Shown here: positions 8,559 to 16,636 of the stretch, one piece after another
How positions within the stretch are numbered: position 1 is the stretch's first letter
Layout: each line of letters begins with the position of its first letter
Assembly (NCBI RefSeq): GCF_002291145.1
Contig: NZ_NTGE01000041.1
Coordinates: forward strand, 1-39,558
Length of the DNA stretch: 39,558 nt
Source of the DNA: Streptomyces sp. SA15
Lineage (GTDB): Bacteria; Actinomycetota; Actinomycetes; Streptomycetales; Streptomycetaceae
Reading direction: 5' to 3'
The notes under the pieces: model-generated
What the model was told of the DNA's origin: nothing
Seen by the model: only the letters and a program-made list of their open reading frames with translations
The model's database searches: none
Position numbers and translations under genes: made by a program

Positions 8559-9737
8559 CTAGTACACCGGCTTGTGCGGCTCGATCTGGTTGACCCAGCC
8601 GATCACGCCACCGCCGACGTGCACGGCGTCGGAGAAGCCCGCGGACTTCAGAACGGCGAGGACTTCCGCACTGCGGACACCCGTCTTGCAGTGCAAGACG
8701 ATCTTCTTGTCCTGCGGGAGGGTCTCCAGGGCGGTGCCCATGAGGAACTCGTTCTTCGGGACCAGCCTGGCGCCCGGGATCGAGACGATCTCGTACTCGT
8801 TGATCTCACGGACGTCGATGATCTCGATGTTCTCGCCGTCGTCGATCCACTCCTTGAGCTGCTTCGGAGTGATCGTCGAGCCGACGGCCGCCTCCTGGGC
8901 CTCCTCGGAGACGACGCCGCAGAAGGCCTCGTAGTCGATGAGCTCGGTGACGGTCGGGTTCTCGCCGCAGACTGCGCAGCCCGGGTCCTTACGGACCTTG
9001 ACCTGCCGGTACTGCATCTCCAGGGCGTCGTAGATCATCAGGCGGCCGACGAGCGGCTCGCCCGTGCCGGTGAGGACCTTGATGGCCTCGGTGACCTGGA
9101 TGGAGCCGATGGACGCGCACAGCACGCCCAGGACGCCGCCCTCGGCGCAGGAGGGGACCATGCCCGGCGGCGGGGGCTCCGGGTAGAGGCAGCGGTAGCA
9201 GGGGCCGTGCTCGGACCAGAAGACGGAGGCCTGGCCGTCGAAGCGGTAGATCGAACCCCACACGTACGGCTTGTTCAGCAGCACGCAGGCGTCGTTGACC
9301 AGGTAGCGGGTCGCGAAGTTGTCCGTGCCGTCGACGATCAGGTCGTACTGGCTGAAGATGTCCATCACGTTGTCGGCCTCGAGCCGCTCCTCGTGAAGGA
9401 CCACGTTCACGTACGGGTTGATGCCGAGGACGGAGTCGCGCGCGGACTCGGCCTTGGAGCGGCCGATGTCGGCCTGGCTGTGGATGATCTGGCGCTGCAG
9501 GTTCGACTCGTCGACCTCGTCGAACTCCACGATGCCGAGCGTGCCGACGCCCGCGGCGGCCAGGTACATCAGCGCCGGCGAGCCCAGGCCGCCGGCGCCC
9601 ACACACAGCACCTTGGCGTTCTTCAGCCGCTTCTGCCCGTCCATCCCGACGTCGGGGATGATCAGGTGGCGGGAGTACCTGCGGACCTCGTCTACGGTGA
9701 GCTCGGCGGCCGGCTCGACCAGGGGTGGCAGCGACAC
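8559..9737 (-). CDS. moeZ: MoeZ: adenylyltransferase/sulfurtransferase for sulfur carrier proteins
   Basis: This 392-residue protein combines an E1-like ThiF/MoeB adenylation domain (about 10-260) with a C-terminal rhodanese domain (about 290-390). GAGGLGS is the nucleotide-binding loop, and CYRC with CAVC are the paired cysteines of the structural zinc site. LHCKTGVRSAE carries the rhodanese persulfide cysteine, Cys350. MoeZ adenylates the C-terminal glycine of small sulfur carriers such as MoaD, ThiS and CysO, then transfers sulfur to give a thiocarboxylate. In actinomycetes it also serves sulfur incorporation in secondary metabolism. The GTG start at 9737 follows CGGAGT. M. tuberculosis Rv3206c is in a comparable neighbourhood. 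Confidence 0.96.
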   Translation of the reverse strand: MSLPPLVEPAAELTVDEVRRYSRHLIIPDVGMDGQKRLKNAKVLCVGAGGLGSPALMYLAAAGVGTLGIVEFDEVDESNLQRQIIHSQADIGRSKAESARDSVLGINPYVNVVLHEERLEADNVMDIFSQYDLIVDGTDNFATRYLVNDACVLLNKPYVWGSIYRFDGQASVFWSEHGPCYRCLYPEPPPPGMVPSCAEGGVLGVLCASIGSIQVTEAIKVLTGTGEPLVGRLMIYDALEMQYRQVKVRKDPGCAVCGENPTVTELIDYEAFCGVVSEEAQEAAVGSTITPKQLKEWIDDGENIEIIDVREINEYEIVSIPGARLVPKNEFLMGTALETLPQDKKIVLHCKTGVRSAEVLAVLKSAGFSDAVHVGGGVIGWVNQIEPHKPVY

Positions 9738-9800
9738 GGGGACTCCGTTGGTCGGTCAATCACTACGGTTGTTCTCCTCGTAACACTGCCATGGCCTTCT

Positions 9801-10550
9801 TCATTCCGAGACACCTGTTCCGATCCGCGAGACGATTTCGTCCCAGTAGCCGGGCATGGCCTCCCAGGGGTCGACGCGTCCGCAGCGGTCCGTGCGGTCG
9901 GTGAAGTAGATCGTCGCGGCGCCCTGCCAGCGGGCGATGCGCAGTGCCTCGTCGAGGTGGCCGCGCGGGACTCCGTGCACGAAGTGGCAGAAGCGGTCGG
10001 GTGGGTAGTCGGCGGTCCACTCGGCCACCTGCGACCAGCGGTAGTCGCTCCACGGGCCGGAGAAGGTGACCAACTGGTCGGCGCTCTCGGCATAACCGGG
10101 GTGGGGGTGGGTGCCGTGGCCCAGGACGATGTGGGCGTCGTCACGGATCGCGCGGAGTGTCGTGACGGTGCGGCGGATCTCGGGGAGCATGGCCCGTTCG
10201 GTCGGGCAGCGGTCCAGGAAGAAGCCGTCGGCCCGGTACCAGTCGAGGTAGCGGTGGGCGTCGGAGATCACCTCGCCGAAGGCGCGGGCTCCGTGGGTGA
10301 CGTCGAGGTGGCCGAGGACGCGGATACCGGCGTTGCGCAGGCGGCCGGCCGCCTCCAGACAGTGCGGGTCGGGGCGGGCGCCGGGGCCGTTCGCGACATT
10401 GAGGACGACCCAGTGCAAGGGTGTGCCGGGACGGGTGAGCTCGGCCCATTCGACGGGGGCGACGAGGGGGTGTGCGAAACCCGGGATGCCGAAGCCGGTG
10501 CACAGGTCGGTGCTCGCCGTGCCGGATGTGGTGCTGGTCAGATGCGGCAT
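9801..10550 (-). CDS. Spherulin4 / GH114-like TIM-barrel protein, possible polysaccharide hydrolase
   Basis: This 249-residue protein resembles the spherulation-specific family 4 group, whose nearest characterised relatives are GH114 endo-alpha-1,4-polygalactosaminidases. Visible landmarks fit an (alpha/beta)8 barrel: HWVVLNVANGPG, GHLDVTHGAR, the YRADGFFLDRCP strand with acidic residues near the predicted active site, and IVLGHGTHPHPGY. I see no clear signal peptide, so it may act in the cytosol or leave by another route. Its ATG at 10550 overlaps the end of the epimerase by 13 bases and has GGAGG just upstream, a layout for translational coupling. It is the last gene of the four-gene sugar set; the hydrolase role is inferred from family. 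Confidence 0.75.
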   Translation of the reverse strand: MPHLTSTTSGTASTDLCTGFGIPGFAHPLVAPVEWAELTRPGTPLHWVVLNVANGPGARPDPHCLEAAGRLRNAGIRVLGHLDVTHGARAFGEVISDAHRYLDWYRADGFFLDRCPTERAMLPEIRRTVTTLRAIRDDAHIVLGHGTHPHPGYAESADQLVTFSGPWSDYRWSQVAEWTADYPPDRFCHFVHGVPRGHLDEALRIARWQGAATIYFTDRTDRCGRVDPWEAMPGYWDEIVSRIGTGVSE

Positions 10551-11497
10551 GCCGCCTCCATCCAGATGTCGGCGAGGGACTCCTCGAGGTTGATCCGGGG
10601 GCGCCAGCCGAGCCGGTCGCGTGCGGTGCGCACGTCGGCCTGCTGCCAGCTGCCGCAGCCGTCCGGGTACGGGTACGCGACCGGGGCCGCGTGGTCCGAA
10701 TCGGTGCGGGGGTGGCCGATGGTCGCCCTCAGCGGGCCGGGAGGGCCGTCGAGTTCGTGGAGGGCACCGGCGTATCCGGCCACGCGGGCGAGGACCGCGG
10801 CGGCGTCACGGAGGCGGACGGCGCGGCCCGAGCCGATGTTGATGACGCCCTGCGCGGCGGAGAGCGAGGCGGCGTGCACGGCGCGGGCGACGTCGCGGAC
10901 GTCGACGAAGTCACGCTGGGCCCCGAGACCGCCCAGCTTGAGCTCGCCGTCGCCGGACTGCATGGCGCGGCGCATGGCCTCGGCCAGGCGGCCCAGCGGG
11001 GAGCCGGCGGGGGTGCCGGGGCCCGCCGGGGAGAAGACCCGGAGTACTACGGCGTCCAGGCCGGAGCCGAGGACGAGTTCGCTGGCGGCGAGTTTGCTGA
11101 CGCCGTACGGGCCGCCGGGGCGGGGGACGGCGTCCTCCGCGGTGGAGGAGCCGGGCTGGCTGGGGCCGTACTCGGCGCCGCAGCCGATCTGCACGAGGCG
11201 GGCGCCGCAGCCGCTGCGGCGCAGGGCCTCGCAGACGGTGGCCACGGCGACGGTGTTGTGGCGGGTGAGTTCGCGGGCGCCGCCGCGGGTGGCGCCGGCG
11301 CAGTTGATGACCACGCCGGGGTGGACCGCGTCGAGGAAGCGGGTGAGGGCGCCGGGGCTGCCGGACGCGAGGTCGAAGCGGACATCGGCGTCGTCGCCGC
11401 GGCCGAGGGCGGTGAGCTGGACGGCCGGGTCGGCGAGCAGGCGGTCGGCGACGAAGCGGCCGAGGTAGCCGTTGGCTCCGATCAGCAGGACTCTCAT
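10538..11497 (-). CDS. NAD-dependent sugar epimerase/dehydratase (extended SDR)
   Basis: This 319-residue protein is an extended short-chain dehydrogenase. GANGYLG at residues 7-13 is the NAD-binding loop, and YGVSK carries the catalytic Tyr and Lys. VVLRVFSPAGPG, FVDVRDVARA and the C-terminal LGWRPRINLEE are typical of nucleotide-sugar epimerases and dehydratases. The substrate cannot be read from sequence. A UDP-HexNAc C4-epimerase role would fit the PelF-like glycosyltransferase two genes upstream. The ATG at 11497 overlaps the TGA of a 16-codon leader (ATGA), and the downstream gene overlaps its 3' end, so three reading frames are chained. Confidence 0.85.
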   Translation of the reverse strand: MRVLLIGANGYLGRFVADRLLADPAVQLTALGRGDDADVRFDLASGSPGALTRFLDAVHPGVVINCAGATRGGARELTRHNTVAVATVCEALRRSGCGARLVQIGCGAEYGPSQPGSSTAEDAVPRPGGPYGVSKLAASELVLGSGLDAVVLRVFSPAGPGTPAGSPLGRLAEAMRRAMQSGDGELKLGGLGAQRDFVDVRDVARAVHAASLSAAQGVINIGSGRAVRLRDAAAVLARVAGYAGALHELDGPPGPLRATIGHPRTDSDHAAPVAYPYPDGCGSWQQADVRTARDRLGWRPRINLEESLADIWMEAACRI

Positions 11498-11544
11498 CGG
11501 GCGGCTCCCGGGGCCGAGGTCTCGTCGGGTCGGGAGGTGTTCAT
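11494..11544 (-). CDS. 16-residue leader peptide coupled to the epimerase
   Basis: A short frame encodes MNTSRPDETSAPGAAR. It has a strong ribosome site, GAAGGAG, eight bases before its ATG, and its TGA overlaps the epimerase ATG as ATGA. The epimerase's own upstream region (GGGAGCCGCCCG) is weaker, so ribosomes finishing the leader probably re-initiate on the epimerase. The peptide has no codon run suggesting amino-acid-specific attenuation. A small functional peptide is possible but unsupported. Confidence 0.5.
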   Translation of the reverse strand: MNTSRPDETSAPGAAR

Positions 11545-11564
11545 TTGGGGTCTCCTTCGGGGGT

Positions 11565-11617
11565 TGCCTCCGGCGGTTCGGCCGGGTGCGTTGTGCCTCC
11601 GGCGGTTTGGCCGGGTG
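11565..11617. repeat. imperfect 24-bp direct repeat upstream of the epimerase
   Basis: TGCCTCCGGCGGTTCGGCCG and its near copy, with one C to T change, begin at 11565 and 11594, with 24 matching positions of period 29. They lie in the leader of the epimerase transcript. No function can be assigned. Confidence 0.55.
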
Positions 11618-11722
11618 GGGATGCCTGCGGCGGCCTGTGCGGATGGGGTGGGGGCGCGCGCAGCGCCTGCCGCTTGGTGGTGGGTCGGGGCCGCGCCGGG
11701 GGGTGTCCGTCCTCGGAACGGC

Positions 11723-11764
11723 GCGGAATCGGTCTCTCACCGAGCGGAATCGGTCTCTCACCGA
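11723..11764. promoter_or_regulatory. perfect 21-bp tandem repeat, each unit with a hyphenated palindrome; candidate operator
   Basis: Two head-to-tail copies of a 21-bp unit occupy 11723-11743 and 11744-11764. On the minus strand each unit contains TCGGT-GAGAG-ACCGA, an inverted repeat with 5-bp arms and a 5-bp spacer. A 21-bp spacing puts both sites on the same face of the helix. This is the usual look of a cooperative dimeric regulator site; the regulator is unknown. Confidence 0.5.
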
Positions 11765-11866
11765 CGCGGCCGGGTTGACGCGCCAACCGCTGCGGGCGGA
11801 CACCGCCCGACACGTCCCCTTCCCGCCGTACGCGACTGCGGGGAGGGGGGAGCACACGCCGCCGCG

Positions 11867-13162
11867 TCAGCACGGCTTCTCCCTCGGTGCGTGGGCCGAC
11901 GCTCGCGTGAGCCTGCGGGTTGCGTGGAGCAGGAGGATCAGTGCGCCTGTTCCGCAGGTCAGTGTCTGGATGCTGCCCGGGCCCCAGGTGTCCGTGAGGA
12001 TCTGGATCGGGGTGGCCAGGGCGTCGCAGCCGGGGAGGCGGGCTGTGAAGATCGTGGCCAGGGCCGTTGCCTGGGCGGTGGCTGTGGCCGTGAGGATGAC
12101 CTTTGGGGCGTGGTTGAAACTGTGCGTGGTGAGGAGGCGGGCCAGGAGCAGGAGGGCACCCAGGGTGGTGGTCTGGGCGTAGGGGACGGGTTCGTCGAGG
12201 GCCGCGCCGCACGCCGCCAGGAGGGCGATGAGGGCGCCGAGGAACAGGGTGAACGTGGCGAACAGCAGGGGGCGTACGGAGGCGGCGAAGTCCGCCAGGC
12301 CTCGGCTGGCCGTCAGTTTGCGGCGGGCTCTTGTTGCGAAGAAGTGGGCGATCCAGGCCGCGGGGGCGCAGGACAGGGTGAGGGCCAGGACCGGGGCGGT
12401 GGTGAGGGCCCAGGGTGCGTCCGGGGTGCCGTCGGGAAGGCCGTCGGGGCCGCCTGCGAGGGCCGCCTGGAGCAGGCCGTCGCCGAGGAGGGCGTAGGCG
12501 ATGAGCCAGTACGTCCAGGTGCTGGTCGTGCGGGTGCGGGTTGTGGTGCTGAGTGGGCCGCGGGCCAGGGCGGCGCGTAGGGCCAGGGCGACGGCGAGCG
12601 TGCCTGTGGCGGCCACGGTGAGGCGGGTCTGGCCCTGGGTGAGGCGCAGGGCGATCACGGTGGCTGTGCAGAGGGCTCCGGGGAGGAGAGTGAGCAGGGC
12701 CCAGGCGGCGCGAGAGGTGTGGTTCGGCTGAGGTGTGGGGCGCGGGGGTGTCTCGTCGTCGCGGGAGACGCGGGCGTACATCTCCTCGGCGAGGGAGAAG
12801 ACGTCCCGGTGGCGGAAGCGTGCCGCGGTGCGGTCCGTGATGCCGTGGGCCTCCAGGCCTGCCGCGATCTCCAGGGGATCCACGGCCCGTTCGCACAGTT
12901 CGCGGTGGCAGTGCATCAGGGCCTTGACGGGGTCGGCGGCGGTACGGCGGGCTGTGGAGGGGCGAGTTGTGGTCGCCGTGCGGCCGGGTGTGGTCCCGGT
13001 CGTTCCTTGGGAGGCCTTTACGTCCGCTTCCGTCCCGAGCCACTCCTCCGACGGTGCGTCCCATGCTCCGGGGCGGTCCGGCGTTCCGGGGCGGTCCGGG
13101 GTTCCGGGGCGGTCCGGGGTTCCGGGGCGGTCCGGGGTTACGGGGCGGTCCGGTGCGCTCAT
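11867..13162 (-). CDS. multi-pass membrane protein with N-terminal PDRPGT repeats
   Basis: This 431-residue protein starts with five tandem PDRPxT hexapeptides (residues 4-33). A soluble stretch of about 110 residues follows, including [20 protein letters not shown], then about eight hydrophobic segments from residue ~150 to ~420. I do not recognise the family. The ATG at 13162 overlaps the TGA of the upstream glycosyltransferase (TGATG), so the two are translationally coupled. That link suggests the membrane partner of the glycosyltransferase, for example for export or polymerisation of its product, much as PelG and PelE accompany PelF. This is inference from context and topology, not from motif matches. 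Confidence 0.8.
   Translation of the reverse strand: MSAPDRPVTPDRPGTPDRPGTPDRPGTPDRPGAWDAPSEEWLGTEADVKASQGTTGTTPGRTATTTRPSTARRTAADPVKALMHCHRELCERAVDPLEIAAGLEAHGITDRTAARFRHRDVFSLAEEMYARVSRDDETPPRPTPQPNHTSRAAWALLTLLPGALCTATVIALRLTQGQTRLTVAATGTLAVALALRAALARGPLSTTTRTRTTSTWTYWLIAYALLGDGLLQAALAGGPDGLPDGTPDAPWALTTAPVLALTLSCAPAAWIAHFFATRARRKLTASRGLADFAASVRPLLFATFTLFLGALIALLAACGAALDEPVPYAQTTTLGALLLLARLLTTHSFNHAPKVILTATATAQATALATIFTARLPGCDALATPIQILTDTWGPGSIQTLTCGTGALILLLHATRRLTRASAHAPREKPC
13064..13153. repeat. five in-frame 18-bp tandem repeats
   Basis: An 18-bp unit based on GGGTTCCGGGGCGGTCCG is repeated about five times and encodes PDRPGT. The inner three copies are nearly identical, so slippage could change the number of hexapeptides without a frameshift. 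Confidence 0.85.
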
Positions 13163-14862
13163 CACGCGCCCTCCCTGGCGGGGACCGGTGCCGTGGCTCG
13201 TACCGGCGGTCCCGCGGCCCAGCCGGGGCCGCCGCGGGCCACGACGCGCGCGCTCCGACCGGTCCAGCGGCCGGGTACGTGAGCCTCGGCGGGGGAGGCG
13301 AACGGCAGGGGTGCGCCGGTTTCGTCGAGGGCGACACGCCGGACGGGGGTACGCGAGACGATTTCCAGGTAAGTGCTGTGAAATGCCGCGATGTTCTGCT
13401 CGACGGTGAACAGTTCCAGCGCGCGGGCGCGGGCGGCGGCGCCCAGGCGCGTACGGCGCTCAGGGTCGCGCAGCAGCGCGACGCAGGACTCGGCGAGCGC
13501 CCGCGGATTGCGCGGGGGCACGACGAGTCCGGTGCCGCCGATGACCTCGACGACCGCGCCGACGTCCGTCGAGACCGTCGCGCGGCCGCAGAACATGGCC
13601 TCGACGAGGCTGATCGGGAAGCCCTCGACGACGCTGGACAGGACGGTCACGGCACCCGCGGCATACGCGTCGGCGAGGGTCGGCAGCTCCGGGCCGCCGA
13701 TCTCCTCGAAGGAGACCGGATTGTCGCCGACGGCGTGCGGGCCCTCCGCCTCGTCCGGGAAGAGCTGCGCGGCCAGGGCCTTGCAGTGGCCGAGGTAGGC
13801 CGCGCCTTCCGGGCCGGAGGGCGCGCCGACGATCCGCAGGCGGGTCTTGGGCTCTTCCTTGCGGATCTCGGCGAAGGCGTGCAGCAGTGACACCAGGTCC
13901 TTGGCCGGCTCCACCCGGCCGACCCACACCAGGGCGTGCGGGTCCGCGCACTCCGGTGACTCGCCGACCTCCGCGAAATGGGCGGCCTCCATGCCCGGGT
14001 AGACCGTGCGCAGCTTCTCGCGGCCGGCGCCGCAGCGCTCCTGCCAGCGGCGGGCGTGCGCGTTGCCGGGCGTGACGATCGCGGCCCGGTCGTAGATCTC
14101 GGCGGCGAGCCTGCCGTGGAAGGCGGTGAGCAGGGCCCGCACGGCGGGCGAGGCCTCCGTGGCGGTGAGGTAGTGGGTGCGCAGCCGCACGCCATACTCG
14201 GTCACCAGCAGGGGTACGCCGCAGAAGTGGTGCGCGAGCAGGCCGGGCAGGGCGGCGGAACCACCGGACGCCGCGTGGCACAGGTCGACCGAGCCGAGGC
14301 CGGCGTCCTCGTACCAGTCGAGCGAGAGGGGGCGCAGGGCGCGTTCCAGCTGTGCTGCGACGGTGAGCAGATCCGGTACGCGCGCGTCGCGCGCCGCGCG
14401 CACAGCGCCCGGTGCGCGACAGGCGCGCTCCAGGGCGCGTACGGCGGTCTCGGAGCGGAGCGCTCCCACCAGTCCGCCCTCGTCGCGGGCGAGTTCGGCG
14501 AGCCCGTACAGGGCGCTGGCGAAACGGTCCGCCTCAGGGACCGATGCCTCGTCCGAGGGGGTCACGCCGCTTCCCGCACACAGCACGGCAGCCAGGTCGC
14601 CGTAGCACTCGGCGAACCGCCGGCGTGCGCGCCGCCCGTACACGACCCCGTCGTCCTCCGCCGTCCACAGCGGTGCCGTACGCACCCTGCTGACCTGCGG
14701 CGGCAGGGGGACCCAGCCCTCGTCCTCCTGGCGCTCGCTGCGGCTGAGCGCGTAGATGTCGAACTCGTGCTGCCCGAGCCCGCGCACGAGCCGGTCGCAC
14801 CAGAGCCTGGCATCACCGCTCACATACGGATAGCCACCCTCCGTAAGCAGTCCGATGCGCAC
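13162..14862 (-). CDS. PelF-like GT4 glycosyltransferase (DUF3492 plus glycosyl transferase group 1)
   Basis: This 566-residue protein opens with [15 protein letters not shown] and [10 protein letters not shown], the start of the DUF3492 domain found in PelF-type enzymes. The C-terminal half is a GT-B fold. [13 protein letters not shown] marks the second Rossmann lobe, and [14 protein letters not shown] carries the E-x7-E retaining GT4 signature. VVPPRNP and a helix near the end follow. PelF uses UDP-hexosamine to build the cationic Pel polysaccharide; donor choice here cannot be read. About 40 C-terminal residues after the catalytic domain are low-complexity and basic. GTG at 14862 fits GGGGGTG five bases upstream and the conserved N-terminus. 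It is coupled by TGATG to the membrane-protein gene. Confidence 0.88.
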   Translation of the reverse strand: MRIGLLTEGGYPYVSGDARLWCDRLVRGLGQHEFDIYALSRSERQEDEGWVPLPPQVSRVRTAPLWTAEDDGVVYGRRARRRFAECYGDLAAVLCAGSGVTPSDEASVPEADRFASALYGLAELARDEGGLVGALRSETAVRALERACRAPGAVRAARDARVPDLLTVAAQLERALRPLSLDWYEDAGLGSVDLCHAASGGSAALPGLLAHHFCGVPLLVTEYGVRLRTHYLTATEASPAVRALLTAFHGRLAAEIYDRAAIVTPGNAHARRWQERCGAGREKLRTVYPGMEAAHFAEVGESPECADPHALVWVGRVEPAKDLVSLLHAFAEIRKEEPKTRLRIVGAPSGPEGAAYLGHCKALAAQLFPDEAEGPHAVGDNPVSFEEIGGPELPTLADAYAAGAVTVLSSVVEGFPISLVEAMFCGRATVSTDVGAVVEVIGGTGLVVPPRNPRALAESCVALLRDPERRTRLGAAARARALELFTVEQNIAAFHSTYLEIVSRTPVRRVALDETGAPLPFASPAEAHVPGRWTGRSARVVARGGPGWAAGPPVRATAPVPAREGA

Positions 14863-14942
14863 GAGCGCACCCCCGATCTCCCGTATGGGGAGCCGCCGTT
14901 GTCTCGACGGCTCACAGCGGGACGAACGTATGCGGACAAGGC

Positions 14943-14976
14943 GGTGGCGCGACGGACGGTTGTCCATCGCGCCACC
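14943..14976. promoter_or_regulatory. 15-bp hairpin upstream of the glycosyltransferase
   Basis: GGTGGCGCGA and TCGCGCCACC form perfect 10-bp outer arms. GGAC/GTCC extends the stem across one position that is a U-G pair in minus-strand RNA, leaving a 4-base loop. It lies about 80 bases before the GTG start. No T-run follows on either strand, so a leader structure or protein site is more likely than termination. Confidence 0.5.
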
Positions 14977-15071
14977 AAAAAGGGTGAACGGTCGTAACTT
15001 TCGCGTGCGGTTCGCGTTTTGTCGCTCTAAGAGATCAAGCGACCACAGATCGTCCTGCTACGGCTGACTGC

Positions 15072-16628
15072 TCAACTCCGCGGATAGGGCCAGGGGTTGG
15101 CTCGACAGTGGATTCCGTCATGGTCGAGGAACTTGGTCTGCTGCTGCATGACCGGGGCGAGATCGCCGTCCTTGTCGCAGGTGACGTGGCTGTAGCCGAG
15201 CCGATGGCCGATCTCGTGGTTGATCAGCATCTGCCGGTACGAATGGATCTGATCCCCGTAGGTCTCCGACCCCTGCGCCCATCGATAGGCATTGATCATC
15301 ACGCGTTCGGTGGCGGCCGAGTCGCACGACACGTTGTCCACGGTGGTGTCCAGACCGGACTTGGCGCACCAGTCGGCGGTGGTGCCGGGGCTGGCGAGCG
15401 TGATCACGAAGTCGGGCTTGCCGGAGTAGATGCGCTCGAAGGTACGAGAGCCGTTGTGGGCCCAGCTGCGGTCGTCGTTGAGCGTCTTCTGCACGGCCTC
15501 GGCGAAGAGTTCGCCGTCCAGACCGAGCCCCTGCTCCACGTCCACGCGGTAGGTGTACTTCTGCCCGGTGCCCGGCGCCTGGTCGATCCCCGCGATCGCG
15601 TCGAACTTTCCCGAGCCCTTGAGCGTGGCGCTGAGCGCGTACCTCTTGTCCATCTTCTGCTCGTACGTCAGCGTCGCCACGCCGGGCGACTCGGCGGGCG
15701 TCGGCCGCCCCTCCCCGCGCGAGGCGGAGTCACGGACGTCCCGGGCCTGGTCGGTGGCGGACTGCGACTGTACGGCGGTGTCGTCCCGCCCGCTCGTGAC
15801 CTGACCGGCCACGACGACGGCCAGCACGGTGGTGACGGCGGCGGCCGCGATCCCGGTGTACGTCCGCCCCTTGGCGCCCTTGGCCGGCACGGGCTCACCG
15901 ATCGGCGGCGCGTCGTCGCCATCGATTCCGTCGGCACCGTCGCCGCCGGTCTCGGTGGGCCAGGCGGTGACCGACCCGTACGGGTCGGAGGCGTGCGTGG
16001 TGACCTGGGCCGAGGACCTCCGGGGCGCGAAGACGTCGTCGTCCGCCTCGAAGGCGTCGAGGTAGTCCTGCCGCGGCCCCGCCCCGGTCGGCGGCGCCGA
16101 CCTCTGACGCGGTATCACGGGCCCCGGCCCGCCGTACCCGGCACCGGCCCGCCCGCTCAACTCACCCCAGCCGCCACCGGGTTCACGCTGCTCGGGATGC
16201 CCACCCCGAACCTGTGGGACGCCATGGGCGGGCGTCCCGTCGGGAAGCCGGGGAATGCCGTGCGCGGGCGTCCCGTCGGGAAACCGGGGAATGCCGTGCG
16301 CGGGCGTCCCGTCGGGAAACCGGGGAATGCCGTGCGCGGGCGTCCCGTCCGCCATGCGCGGAACACCACGGGCAGGCGTGCCGTCGGGAAGACGTGGCAT
16401 CCCGCGCGCGGGCGTCCCGTCGGGCAAACGGGGCACCCCACGCGCGGGAGGGCCGTCCGCAGGCCGCGGGAAGCCCTGCGCAGCCGTGCCGTACCCCGGC
16501 GTCCCGCCCATCGGCGGCGCCTGTTGGCCGGTCGGCGGACCTGGAGGCCGGCTCCGGACCGTCATGTCCGTGTTGTCGCCCTTGGGGGCACGTTTGGTAG
16601 CAGGTCCACGTCGACTGTGGCGTCCCAC
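15072..16628 (-). CDS. DUF3152 protein with metzincin-like zinc-binding motif and N-terminal repeats
   Basis: This 518-residue protein has an N-terminal cytoplasmic region (1-250) with seven 12-residue repeats of the type GIPRFPDGTPAH at residues 52-135. One membrane helix follows, TYTGIAAAAVTTVLAVVVAG near 255-275. The DUF3152 domain is predicted outside the membrane. Near its end HEIGHRLGYSH (His471, His475, His481) matches the HExxHxxGxxH zinc motif of metzincin-type proteases, and four cysteines follow a secreted-domain pattern. A membrane-anchored metallopeptidase is therefore plausible; no substrate is known to me. The GTG at 16628 lies 8 bases after the upstream hydrolase, whose stop overlaps the AGGGAG ribosome site. 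M. tuberculosis Rv3207c is the positional counterpart. Confidence 0.88.
   Translation of the reverse strand: MGRHSRRGPATKRAPKGDNTDMTVRSRPPGPPTGQQAPPMGGTPGYGTAAQGFPRPADGPPARGVPRLPDGTPARGMPRLPDGTPARGVPRMADGTPAHGIPRFPDGTPAHGIPRFPDGTPAHGIPRLPDGTPAHGVPQVRGGHPEQREPGGGWGELSGRAGAGYGGPGPVIPRQRSAPPTGAGPRQDYLDAFEADDDVFAPRRSSAQVTTHASDPYGSVTAWPTETGGDGADGIDGDDAPPIGEPVPAKGAKGRTYTGIAAAAVTTVLAVVVAGQVTSGRDDTAVQSQSATDQARDVRDSASRGEGRPTPAESPGVATLTYEQKMDKRYALSATLKGSGKFDAIAGIDQAPGTGQKYTYRVDVEQGLGLDGELFAEAVQKTLNDDRSWAHNGSRTFERIYSGKPDFVITLASPGTTADWCAKSGLDTTVDNVSCDSAATERVMINAYRWAQGSETYGDQIHSYRQMLINHEIGHRLGYSHVTCDKDGDLAPVMQQQTKFLDHDGIHCRANPWPYPRS
16224..16475. repeat. seven in-frame 36-bp tandem repeats in the DUF3152 gene
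   Basis: A 36-bp unit encoding GxPRxPDGTPAx is repeated seven times without interruption. Two neighbouring units are identical at DNA level over almost the full period, which suggests recent expansion by slippage or unequal exchange. Confidence 0.9.
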
Positions 16629-16636
16629 GTCGCGAC

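Larger units (their letters stand above)
11545..11866. promoter_or_regulatory. repeat-rich intergenic region before the leader/epimerase/hydrolase genes
   Basis: This 322-base region separates the membrane-protein gene from the leader ORF. It holds a 24-bp imperfect direct repeat near the genes and a perfect 21-bp tandem repeat further upstream. I found no convincing -10/-35 pair. The gap suggests that the epimerase and hydrolase have their own control separate from the glycosyltransferase and membrane protein. Confidence 0.5.
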
